64,000 nt of DNA, taken from NCBI GenBank assembly GCA_020638905.1, contig JACKHP010000004.1, positions 62,001 through 126,000 on the forward strand. Reading direction: 5' to 3'. Numbering within the stretch: the stretch's first letter is position 1; the number at the start of each line of letters is the position of its first letter. The position numbers and the translations under genes are program-made. Below, piece after piece: positions 7,785-15,803 of the stretch. The DNA is from Planctomycetota bacterium (lineage in GTDB: Bacteria > Planctomycetota > B15-G4). The notes under the pieces are model-generated. The model did no database searches, was not told the origin of the DNA, and was given only the letters and a program-made list of their open reading frames with translations.

Positions 7785-9016
7785 ATGCCCGACGACAGGA
7801 CATCGTCCTCGGCGTCTTCTTCTTCGCCGCGCTCATCGGCCTCGGCATCGTGACGATCGTCGAGTCCGACTTCGCCTTCGGGGTCGAGCGGCACGACCTC
7901 GTCGCCTACAGCGACGACGTCGGCTACCTGCGTCCCGGCGACCCGGTGCTGCTGTTCGGCATGTCGGCCGGCAAGGTGGCCAGCATCACGCGCCTCGACG
8001 AACCGCGGCTGATCATCCACCCCAGCACGCAGCCGACCGTCGCCGGACGCGAGGTGCGCTGCACGGTGCGCCTCGACCTGCGCCTCGACGTCGACCCGTA
8101 CGAGTACCTCAAGGCCGACCACCGCATCCTGATCGAGGATCGCGGCCTGCTGGGCGGCAAGCTCGTGCGCATCGAGACGGGCGTCGACGACGCCCGTCTC
8201 TCACGCGACGCGCCGCTCGTGGCGCTCGCCGCCGAGTCGGCCATCCAGGGCCTGGGCGGCCTGATCGAGGAGAACCGCCAACCGCTCAACGAGATCCTCA
8301 ACAACGTGGCCGACGTCACGGCGCACGTGAACCGCGGCGAGGGTCCGCTGGGACGGCTCGTGCGCGACGACGAACTCGCCGACCGCCTGTCCGAGACGAT
8401 CGACTCGGTGCGCGACGTCACCAGCGGACTCGCCAAGGGCGAGGGCACGCTCGGCCGGCTGCTCAAGGACGGGCAGCTCTACGACGACGCGCGCGTGTTC
8501 ATGTCCGATCTGCGCTCGGCGATGGAGCGCGTCAAGCGCGGCGAGGGCAGCCTCGGCCGCCTGCTGCAGGAGGACGGCCTCTACCAGCGCGTCGACACGA
8601 TCCTGGCCGACGCGCAGGGCGTGATGGCCGACGTGGCCGCCGGCAAGGGCTCGCTCGGCAAGCTGCTCCACGAGAGCGGCCTGTACGACGACCTGCACGC
8701 CACGGTCGGCGACGTGCTCGCGCTCGTGCAGGACGCACGCGACGGCAAGGGCACCGTGGGACGCCTGCTCGTCGACGAGTCTCTCTTCGTCGAGGCGCGC
8801 GACTTCTTCGCCACGGCGGGACGCGTCGGCGAGCGCATCGAGTCGATCGCCACCGACATGCAGGAGGGCAAGGGCCTGCTGGCCGCGCTGCTCTCCGACG
8901 AGAAGCTGGCGAACGACCTGCGCAACATCCTCGACCAGGTTCTCGGCGCCGTCGAGGACGCGCGCGAGACCGCCCCCGTGCGGAGCGTGGGCTCGCTGCT
9001 CTTCGGCACGTTCTGA
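7781..9016 (+). CDS. mlaD: MCE (MlaD-like) protein with six C-terminal 34-residue repeats
   Basis: 411 aa: a membrane anchor (residues 8-27), one MCE domain (about 35-135; PGDPVLLFGMSAGKVASI and EDRGLLGGKLVRIE), then a long helical C-terminus. The C-terminus carries six copies of G-[EK]-G-x-[LV]-G-[RK]-L-[LV] starting at residues 186, 220, 254, 288, 322 and 363, that is every 34 residues for the first five. The intervening stretches are amphipathic helices. MCE proteins form hexameric lipid tunnels; the repeats probably make an extended periplasmic needle or stalk. ATGA overlap with mlaF shows it belongs to the operon. Confidence 0.93.
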   Translation: MNARRQDIVLGVFFFAALIGLGIVTIVESDFAFGVERHDLVAYSDDVGYLRPGDPVLLFGMSAGKVASITRLDEPRLIIHPSTQPTVAGREVRCTVRLDLRLDVDPYEYLKADHRILIEDRGLLGGKLVRIETGVDDARLSRDAPLVALAAESAIQGLGGLIEENRQPLNEILNNVADVTAHVNRGEGPLGRLVRDDELADRLSETIDSVRDVTSGLAKGEGTLGRLLKDGQLYDDARVFMSDLRSAMERVKRGEGSLGRLLQEDGLYQRVDTILADAQGVMADVAAGKGSLGKLLHESGLYDDLHATVGDVLALVQDARDGKGTVGRLLVDESLFVEARDFFATAGRVGERIESIATDMQEGKGLLAALLSDEKLANDLRNILDQVLGAVEDARETAPVRSVGSLLFGTF

Positions 9017-9027
9017 TCCGCGCGTCG

Positions 9028-9059
9028 GCGCGACGTCGTCGTCCGGGACGGCGTCGCGC
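9028..9059 (+). terminator. Terminator-like hairpin after the Mla operon
   Basis: A 13-bp stem (9028-9040 with 9047-9059, one G-U pair) and a 6-nt loop, 11 nt past the mlaD stop. There is no T-run. The rest of the 292-bp convergent gap up to 9309 shows nothing further that I can support. Confidence 0.5.
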
Positions 9060-9308
9060 GCGACACGGGCGCGCGTCCACGCGTGCTCCCGCGTCTCCGC
9101 GAGTGCTCGCCGCGCGACCCTCGCGATTCCGTGCGTGTCGCGAAGTTCACTGGAAGCGCGTGCACGCGCACTCCAGAATCGTCGGCATCCCGCGCGCGGT
9201 CGGTCCCCGGCAGGCCCACACGAGACCGCGTCCCCGAAGCGATCCGTCCCCGAACGAACGAGCGGTTCATTGACCGCGCAGGTCCCGAGACACGACCGCG
9301 TGCCGGTG

Positions 9309-10727
9309 TCAGGCCTCGTCGGCCGTGGCGAGCAGCCCGAGATAGCGGCGGAAGCGCTGCAGCAGCAGCTGCGGGCGACGCAGCTCGCGCACGATGCGCG
9401 CGGGCCGCATGTAGAAGCGCCGGTACGCCGCGCGGATCGCGTCGGAGACCTGGTCGCTCGTCATGGCGCGCGCCACGCCCACCGGCGTGGTGCCCGAGAA
9501 CTTGCTGAAGTCGAACTCCTCCTCGCCCCGGCTCTCCTTGTAGAGCTTGGTATCGGGGTACGGGGTCACGGCGGTGAACTGCACCGTGTCGGGGTTCAGG
9601 TAGACGGCCAGGTCCATGGTCTCCTGGGCCATCTCGGGCGTCTCTTCGGGGAAGCCGATCATGAAGAAGCCGCGCGTGGCGATGCCGTGCCGCCGGCAGG
9701 CGTCGATCACCTCGCGCGCGTGTTCGCGGCTCTTGATCTTGCCCCGGCTGTACTTCTTCTGGAGTTCGGCGTTGCCCGACTCGATGCCGAACGAGACCGA
9801 CACGCAGCCGGCCCGCGCCATGGCCGCCAGGAGTTCGTCGTCCATCGTCTTGATGGCCGTCTCGCACTGCCAGCGCAGGCCGAGACCCGACTGCTCGAGC
9901 ATCGCCGAGAGCTCGAGCACGCGCTCGCGGTCATAGGCGAAGAGCGGGTCGCGGAAGACCACGTTCGTGACACCGTGGGCCTCCACGATCTCCTTCAGCT
10001 CGGCGAACACGTTCTGCGCCGAGCGTCCTCGCCAGGCGACGCCCTGGGCCACGACGTAGCCGCAGTACGTGCAGTTGATCGGGCAGCCGCGCGACGACTG
10101 CACGGTCTGGATCGGCCCCTGCATCGTCGGGATGCGGTAGTCGTCGCGCGGCAGCAGGTCGCGCGACGGGAACGGCAGCGCGTCGAGGGCGTCGCCCTTG
10201 AGCAGCGGCCGATCGGGGTTGTGGACGATCTCGTCGCCCCGCCGGGCCGACAGCCCCTGGACGCCGAGCGCGTCGCCGCCCCGCGCGAGCTCCTCGACCA
10301 TGGCCGCCACGGTGAGCTCGGGCTCGCCACGCACGACCGCGTCGACCTTGCTGTTGAGCATGGCCAGGTCGGGCACCTTGCTGCCCTGGCTGCCGGTGAT
10401 GAACACCAGCGTGTCGGGCGCACGCTCCTTGATGCGGTCGACGAGGTCCAGGTCGAGCTGGATCGTGGCGCTCGACGTGGCCAAGCCCACGAGCGGCGGC
10501 GGTGTGCGTCCCAACGCCTCGAGCACGTCGTCGGGGGAGAGCCCGTGGGCTTCGCCGTCCACGAGGGTCACCTCGTGTCCGTCGCGACGCAGCATCGCGG
10601 CGACGTACATGAGGTCGAGCGGCGGGTAGCACAGGCCTTCGCCGACGACCATCCCGAAGCCGCCCATGAGCCCTCGGCTCACGCGCTGGCGGGGTGGTGG
10701 CGGCGGGTTCACGAGCAGGATCTGCAT
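9309..10727 (-). CDS. B12-binding domain radical SAM protein
   Basis: 472 aa. The N-terminal B12-binding Rossmann domain (MQILLVNPPPPP ... GHEVTLVDGEA ... VGLATSSATIQ) is followed by the radical SAM barrel with RGCPINCTYCGY; cysteines 215, 219 and 222 form the CxxxCxxC cluster site. The C-terminal part (GFFMIGFPEETPEMAQET, VTPYPDTKLYKE) is typical of the BchE/HpnJ-like family, whose members do methylations, cyclisations or lipid modifications; the substrate is unknown. ATG 10727 is preferred over ATG 10739 because GAGG lies 6 nt upstream and a TAGGAT -10 box (10738-10743) covers the earlier ATG. It is monocistronic and divergent from the gene at 11036. Confidence 0.9.
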   Translation of the reverse strand: MQILLVNPPPPPRQRVSRGLMGGFGMVVGEGLCYPPLDLMYVAAMLRRDGHEVTLVDGEAHGLSPDDVLEALGRTPPPLVGLATSSATIQLDLDLVDRIKERAPDTLVFITGSQGSKVPDLAMLNSKVDAVVRGEPELTVAAMVEELARGGDALGVQGLSARRGDEIVHNPDRPLLKGDALDALPFPSRDLLPRDDYRIPTMQGPIQTVQSSRGCPINCTYCGYVVAQGVAWRGRSAQNVFAELKEIVEAHGVTNVVFRDPLFAYDRERVLELSAMLEQSGLGLRWQCETAIKTMDDELLAAMARAGCVSVSFGIESGNAELQKKYSRGKIKSREHAREVIDACRRHGIATRGFFMIGFPEETPEMAQETMDLAVYLNPDTVQFTAVTPYPDTKLYKESRGEEEFDFSKFSGTTPVGVARAMTSDQVSDAIRAAYRRFYMRPARIVRELRRPQLLLQRFRRYLGLLATADEA

Positions 10728-11035
10728 GATCGGCCTCATCCTATCACCGGCGTGCGGGCCCGGGCGACGCACCGATCCGGACGGGGCGCGCCGCGAGCAT
10801 CGCACCGGCGCGCCGACGCGCGGCTCGTGCCCAGGGACACACACCGCGCGGCAACGCGCACCTCGCCCTCCATCGGCCAAGCGGCGGCCCGGGATGTCCC
10901 CCAACTCGGGGGGCCCTCCCCGGCGACCAGCTTGAGGCGGCTCAAGCCTCGTCATCACAAGGGGTTGTGTCGATTCGACGCATCCGCATGCCGAAACGAG
11001 GGAGCGTCCCCCGCCCGCGAGGAGTGCCTGCCCCG
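10728..11035. promoter_or_regulatory. Divergent promoter region between the radical SAM gene and the lyase-like gene
   Basis: This 308-bp gap holds TGATAGGAT on the minus strand (-10 box at 10738-10743), only 10 bp before the radical SAM start, so that mRNA would be nearly leaderless. It also holds a perfect dyad CTTGAG-gcgg-CTCAAG at 10931-10946, about 90 bp before the plus-strand gene, which could be an operator. No good -35/-10 pair was found for the plus-strand gene. Confidence 0.35.
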
Positions 11036-14000
11036 ATGAATCCTCGCCGACTCCCTCGCGCTCGTTCCGGCGGGCGCCGCGACCGACCCCACAATCGTCG
11101 GCGCAACGCTCTGACCATCGCGCTCCTGTGCTGCGCGACCGGCCTGCTGGCGGGACTCCTGGGGCGCGCGTCGGGGGTGGCGTCCGCCTCGACCGCGGCA
11201 CGGGACGCGCGCCCCGCGCTCTCGCTCGTCGAGCGCGCCGGCCAACCGGCCCCCGCCGACCTCGCCTCGGTGCTCGCGACACCGCGCGACCTGCAGCCGC
11301 AGAAGCTCGAGCTGCCGGCCCGCGACGCGCCGGCCGACCGGGCGGCGCTCACTCCCAAGCAGGAGAAGAAGCTCGCGAAGCTGGCCAAGAAGTGGGAGAA
11401 GCTGACGGCCAAGGTCGAGTCGCGTCAGGACCTCGTGACCGAGGCCGAGAACGAACTCGCCGCCGCCCAGGCCGCGCTGGACGCGGCCGAGGCCATGAGC
11501 CCGATCACGATCTGGGAGTGGCTCGACTACAAGAAGGCCCACGCCGCCGCGCTCAAGGCCGTCAAGAAGTGGACCAAGCTGCTCGCCAAGCGCAGCAAGC
11601 AGCTGGCGAAGGCCGAGCAGCAGCTGTCCGACACGGTGGCCGACATCGAGGACATCGACCCCGACTACTTCGCGTCGGAGTCCGATCCGGGTGACGACGG
11701 GGGCGACGGCAGCGGCGGCGACCCGCTCTCGAGCGACGTGTCCGTGCCGATCCTGGTGCAGGAGGCGCTGCCGAAGGAGACCGCCGGCACGACGCGCACC
11801 GCCGCGGTGGCCACGTTCGGGCTGCCGTTCTCGCGCGAGCAGGCCGTGCCGCTGGTCGACGGACGTCCCGCGCTCGCCGTCTCGGGCGCCGACCGGTACC
11901 AGTTCGAGGTGCTCGACACGTGGTACGGCGACGACACGGTGCGCTGGGCGCTCGTGCACGTGCAGACCGACGTGGCCGCCTCGCAGATCACGCAGGGCCT
12001 GACGGTCGTCGCCGGCGACGGCAGCTCCGGGCAGGCCGACCTGGTGAGCAACGGCTCGGGCGGCACGCTCGTGATCGACACCGGTCCGCTGCAGGCCACG
12101 ATCAAGACCGTCGGATTCAACCTGTTCAAGAAAGTCGTCGTCGACGGCACCACGCTGGTCGACAGCAACGCCGACGGGCTGACCGGACGCAGTCTCGAGG
12201 GCGACCTGCTCACCCCGTCCGACGACACCGAGGTGGTCGTCGAGGAGAACGGACCGGCCCACGCCGTGATCCGAGCCACCGGCAGCCTCACCACCGTCTC
12301 CGGCGACGAGCCGGTCGACTTCACCTGCCGCATCGTGGCGCGCGCCGGCTCGCGCGACCTCGAGGTGCAGTTCACGGTTCGCAACGCGCGCTTCGACCGC
12401 CGCCTGCACGCGCAGCTCGAGTCGATCGAGCTGTCGGTCCCCGGCTCGCTCGGCACGGGACGCACGGCCGCCGTCTCGTTGCACGACGGCGTGCACGAGC
12501 AGTCCCTCGGCAGCAACGAGGACGCGACGCTGTTCATGGCGCACACCTCGGCCCAGGTCGAAGGTCTCGGCAGCGTGTCCTACGTCCCCCACCTGCCGCT
12601 CGTCGACGGCAGCCTGCAGGACTTCGTCTACGAGGGCTACGAGGTCGCGGTCGGCTCGTCGACGGTGCACGCGTTCGGCGACAAGACGCTCTATCCGGCC
12701 GAGCCCTACGTCGACCTGACCGGCAGCAAGGGCGGCGTCACCGTGGCCATCGAGAACCTGGCCTTCCTCTGGCCGGGGACGCTCGAGGCGCACGGCGACG
12801 GCACCGTCGTGGCCGGACTGTTCCCCGGGTCGAACCCCGCGCCGTTCGTCTTCTCGTTCAAGCAGCACGAGAGCCGCACCGCCGTGTTCTCGTTCCACAA
12901 GGGCGCCGCGAGCGCCCCGGAGGAGGTGCCCGAGCGACTCGATCACCCGCTCGCCGGCCGCGCCGCCGACTACCTCGACTACGACCGCGCGCGCGTCTTC
13001 CCCTACCGGCTCGTCAGCGAGGACGAGGAGAACGAGGCGTACGCCGACATGGGGCTGGGCTTCCACCACGTCGTCGCGTCCAACGACGGCCTCTCGGTGA
13101 CCCGCTACCTCTACAAGGGCACCACCGGCGGATCGAACAACCACGCTCGCATCGAGCGGCTGATCGGCTGCGAGTGGCTGCGGCACGGCGGCGGCGGGAA
13201 CTACCTGACCGGACTCGACCTCGCGCTCTACAAGAGCGAGTGGCAGATCCAGCGCTCCGACGACTTCCACGACCTCGACGACTTCGAGGCCACGAACCCC
13301 GAGGTCGAGAACTCGTGGGGACACTTCGGCGACGACGAGCACCGCTACCGCGACGGCATCATCCTGGCCTACTACCTGACCGGCGACCGACGCTACCGCG
13401 ACGCGATGCTCGACGAGTGCGAGGTGCTGCAGAACGTCGACCTGTGGCCCCACGAGAGGTCGATGTACCAGACGCTGCGCGCCATGGGACTGACCTGCGA
13501 GTTCGTGAGCAACGTCGCGCCGCAGCTCGAGGACCCCGACGACCGCGCGTACTGGCTGGGACAGGTCGACGTGCTCACGCAGATCCTGCGCGACCGGCTC
13601 GAGTACATCTGCACGCCGATCAAGAACGTCGACACGGCCACCTCGGGGTTCGGCTGGCAGTCCGCGCCGGGCACCGGCTCGCGCCGCTACTACGTGAACT
13701 CGGCGGACAACAAGGACGAGAAGCCGGACGGCGAGAACTTCCAGTGTCGCGGCTTCATCAGCGCCAGCCTGGGTCCGCTCGGCTACTACCACGCCGCGCG
13801 CTGGCTGGCCGAACTGGCCGAGCGCAAGGGCCCGTCCGACCCCGACTACGCCGACCTCGTCGACGAGGCCGAGCGCGCCCGGGCCCGCATGCGCGACCTG
13901 ACGTACTGGACGCGCGAGGAGCTCTTCCCCTACAAGCCGAACCCGGTCGACCGCCACCTCGTGTACTCGTACGCCGTCACGCTGAAGCAGTGGACCATCA

Positions 14001-14227
14001 CCGAGTCGTACGACTTCCACCCGATCCAGCTCGGCATGGGCGAGTGCTTCATCGACCCGAACTCGGGCGACTCGGCCAGCGAGCGCAAGAAGTACATGGA
14101 CCGTGCGATCGAGCAGTTCGAGGCCCACGCTGCCCACGACAACGGGCCGTACAACGACAACCTGTACCTGCTCGACACGCGCCTGGACGTACAGCACTTC
14201 ATGCGCATCTACCTCGATTCGCTGTGA
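11036..14227 (+). CDS. Large exported PcRGLX/YetA-like (exo-rhamnogalacturonan lyase-like) protein with N-terminal coiled coil
   Basis: About 1063 aa from ATG 11036, with GAGGAG 11 nt upstream; in-frame ATG 10988 and GTG 10967 are alternatives. After a basic stretch comes one membrane/signal segment (ALTIALLCCATGLLAGLLG). Residues about 100-200 form a Lys/Ala/Glu coiled coil (KQEKKLAKLAKKWEKL). From about 225 the sequence VPILVQEALP...AVATFGLPFSREQAVPL recalls the N-terminal domain of the PcRGLX/YetA family. A beta-rich middle and an alpha/alpha-barrel-like C-terminal half follow (SNNHARIERLIGCEW; DDEHRYRDGIILAYYLTGDRRYRD). Polysaccharide lyase activity is an inference; catalytic residues were not identified. 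Confidence 0.6.
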   Translation: MNPRRLPRARSGGRRDRPHNRRRNALTIALLCCATGLLAGLLGRASGVASASTAARDARPALSLVERAGQPAPADLASVLATPRDLQPQKLELPARDAPADRAALTPKQEKKLAKLAKKWEKLTAKVESRQDLVTEAENELAAAQAALDAAEAMSPITIWEWLDYKKAHAAALKAVKKWTKLLAKRSKQLAKAEQQLSDTVADIEDIDPDYFASESDPGDDGGDGSGGDPLSSDVSVPILVQEALPKETAGTTRTAAVATFGLPFSREQAVPLVDGRPALAVSGADRYQFEVLDTWYGDDTVRWALVHVQTDVAASQITQGLTVVAGDGSSGQADLVSNGSGGTLVIDTGPLQATIKTVGFNLFKKVVVDGTTLVDSNADGLTGRSLEGDLLTPSDDTEVVVEENGPAHAVIRATGSLTTVSGDEPVDFTCRIVARAGSRDLEVQFTVRNARFDRRLHAQLESIELSVPGSLGTGRTAAVSLHDGVHEQSLGSNEDATLFMAHTSAQVEGLGSVSYVPHLPLVDGSLQDFVYEGYEVAVGSSTVHAFGDKTLYPAEPYVDLTGSKGGVTVAIENLAFLWPGTLEAHGDGTVVAGLFPGSNPAPFVFSFKQHESRTAVFSFHKGAASAPEEVPERLDHPLAGRAADYLDYDRARVFPYRLVSEDEENEAYADMGLGFHHVVASNDGLSVTRYLYKGTTGGSNNHARIERLIGCEWLRHGGGGNYLTGLDLALYKSEWQIQRSDDFHDLDDFEATNPEVENSWGHFGDDEHRYRDGIILAYYLTGDRRYRDAMLDECEVLQNVDLWPHERSMYQTLRAMGLTCEFVSNVAPQLEDPDDRAYWLGQVDVLTQILRDRLEYICTPIKNVDTATSGFGWQSAPGTGSRRYYVNSADNKDEKPDGENFQCRGFISASLGPLGYYHAARWLAELAERKGPSDPDYADLVDEAERARARMRDLTYWTREELFPYKPNPVDRHLVYSYAVTLKQWTITESYDFHPIQLGMGECFIDPNSGDSASERKKYMDRAIEQFEAHAAHDNGPYNDNLYLLDTRLDVQHFMRIYLDSL

Positions 14228-14233
14228 CGGGCA

Positions 14234-14309
14234 GCGGGAAGGGACGCAAGGTCGGCCCGAGGCGCGACGCGGCGGGAAGGGACGCAAGGTTGGCCCATTG
14301 CGCGACGCG
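14234..14309. repeat. 38-bp tandem duplication at the left edge of repeat copy A
   Basis: Two head-to-tail 38-bp units, 14234-14271 and 14272-14309, each beginning GCGGGAAGGGACGCAAGGT and ending GCGCGACGCG, differing at about four positions. Repeat copy B (54087-) has only one, diverged, unit, so copy A gained or copy B lost one. Confidence 0.85.
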
Positions 14310-14310
14310 G

Positions 14311-14370
14311 CGGGCGACGTGGGACTGCGGCCAGGTGAAGAAACACCTGGCCTCCGTCCCACATCGCCCG
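14311..14370. terminator. Left hairpin of repeat copy A
   Basis: A nearly continuous 27-bp stem: CGGGCGA/TCGCCCG outer, GTGGGAC/GTCCCAC middle and GGCCAGGTG/CACCTGGCC inner segments separated by short mismatches, with loop AAGAAA. It lies 84 nt past the stop of the plus-strand gene and has no T-run. It is conserved in copy B at 54122-54181 with loop GGGGAA. Confidence 0.6.
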
Positions 14371-14867
14371 CCGCTGTTCGCGCGGCGCTCCCTTCGCGAG
14401 ATGGAAGGATGGACTGCCTGGCGGACGCGAGCGCACCGGCGTCATGACGCGGCGCCCACCCCGCACGCGCGGCGTTTCGGGCCGCTGTGTGCGCGCCCGC
14501 TGACCATCGTCACGCTGCAGCGCGCAGCTTCGGACAGTCCTCGCCGCCTGCGGCGGCTGCGGAACTCGCAGCGCGCTGGGCATGTGCCTCGGGGCGCGCA
14601 TTCCGGAGCGGGGAGAAGCTCAGCGCGCTGGCGCGCGGCTTCGCGGCGAATCGGAGCGCGCATCGAGCGAACACATCTTTCGAAGCTGGTGGTGCGCGCC
14701 GCCGGGGTGAGTCTCGTGCGTGAGCATGATCGCGAAGGCTGACGGCTTCGAGTTGCGTGCCGGTTCTGGACGGCGCGCCGTCGCGCGTGATTCGCCGACG
14801 GCGCTGCGGCTGATACGCTGCGAGTCGGCGGGGCATGCCGGCGCGTCGTTCACGCGCCCGGCATCGA

Positions 14868-14984
14868 GTGTGCGGACCGGAGGAGCGCAGGGGGCGATCG
14901 CCCCGCGAGTTCCGCAGGCGCCGCAGGCGCCGAGGACTGCTCGAGCGGGGCGGTCGCCCCCGAGCACCCGGAGTGTCCGCACAC
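14868..14984. other. Right hairpin of repeat copy A (117 nt, structured-RNA candidate)
   Basis: GTGTGCGGAC (14868-14877) pairs perfectly with GTCCGCACAC (14975-14984). Inside, 14890-14909 pairs with 14940-14961 (GGGGGCGATCGCCCCGCGAG against its near-complement, with one 2-nt bulge). The apical loop of about 30 nt contains a tandem GCAGGCGCC. Copy B keeps the same 117-nt length with very few changes. The hairpin ends 75 nt past the stop of the minus-strand methyltransferase, so it may also act as its terminator. Confidence 0.55.
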
Positions 14985-15059
14985 ACGGATCTCCAGCATG
15001 CGAGCGATCGCGTGGAGTCGTCCCCCGTCGACCCGCCGACCACCTCCGCCGCGCGTCGA

Positions 15060-15803
15060 CTACTCCGCCTTGCGCAGGACCCCGTAGAGCGACACGCCGA
15101 AGGGCAGGTCGACGACACGCTCGACGGCGATCTCGAAGCGCGTCAGGGCGGCGGCGAGGACCTCGACCGGACGCGGGAACGGCACGGCGAAGTCGGACGT
15201 GGCCTCGGTCGCGGGTTCGTTGCGGCGGCGACGCACCGAGCGCAGCATCCACACGGCGGGCGAGAGCAGCATCGAACTGTAGCTCATGCGCTCGGTGCGG
15301 AAGCCGACGCTCTCGAGGCGCTCCCGGAGCTGGGGGCGGCGGTAGCGCCGGTAGTGGTGGTAGGCGACGTCGTGCGGGCTCCAGAGCGCCATGAAGGCGG
15401 GCACCGTGGCCACCAGCAGGCCACCCGGCCTGAGCACGCGGTGCACCTCGGCCATGGCGGCCACGTCGTCCTCGAAGTGCTCGAAGGCGTCGAGCGCCAG
15501 GACGGCGTCGAAGGACCCGTCGGCGAACGGCAGGTGCAGCGCGTCGCCCTGCACGATGCGGTCGATGCCGCGCAGGCCGCACAGGCGGATCGTCTCCTCG
15601 GAGATGTCGATGCCGCGCACCGAGCCGTAGTCGGACAGGAACCGGATCGAGGCCCCGGTCGCGCTGGCCAGGTCGAGCATCTCGAGCGGACGCGGCGCCG
15701 GCAGGTAGCGGTCGAGCGCGGCGCGCACCAGGGCGCGGCGGCCGCGATACCACCAGTGCGTCTCCTCCACCGCGAACATGCGGTCGAACTCGGCGACGTT
15801 CAT
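15060..15803 (-). CDS. SAM-dependent class I methyltransferase of the glycan locus
   Basis: 247 aa. It starts MNVAEFDRMFAVEETHWWYR, a common N-terminus of Methyltransf_11/12 proteins in polysaccharide or lipid clusters. Motif I is MLDLASATGASIRFL, slightly degenerate (ExGxGxG becomes DxAxATG); motif II lies near IVQGDALHLPF; the post-motif is VLALDAFEHFEDD and then HRVLRPGGLLVATVP. The C-terminus has hydrophobic segments. The ATG overlaps the stop of the WecA-like gene (ATGA), so it probably acts on a lipid-linked or sugar intermediate. Last gene of the minus-strand block, facing repeat copy A. Confidence 0.85.
   Translation of the reverse strand: MNVAEFDRMFAVEETHWWYRGRRALVRAALDRYLPAPRPLEMLDLASATGASIRFLSDYGSVRGIDISEETIRLCGLRGIDRIVQGDALHLPFADGSFDAVLALDAFEHFEDDVAAMAEVHRVLRPGGLLVATVPAFMALWSPHDVAYHHYRRYRRPQLRERLESVGFRTERMSYSSMLLSPAVWMLRSVRRRRNEPATEATSDFAVPFPRPVEVLAAALTRFEIAVERVVDLPFGVSLYGVLRKAE

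Larger units (their letters stand above)
14272..15026. repeat. Long interspersed repeat, copy A (about 750 bp)
   Basis: Nearly the whole gap between two convergent genes (ends 14227 and 15060) is filled by a sequence that recurs in the same orientation at 54087-54837, with about nine of ten bases identical by eye and almost no length change. It encodes no convincing protein. A minus-strand frame of 120 codons is open in both copies, but most substitutions within it change the amino acid. It carries a 60-nt hairpin at the left and a 117-nt hairpin at the right. No transposase or target-site duplication is visible. Confidence 0.9.

Noticed and set aside
14272..15026. Insertion sequence or MITE
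   Set aside because: No transposase frame, no terminal inverted repeats spanning the whole element and no target-site duplication are visible; the internal hairpins are local.
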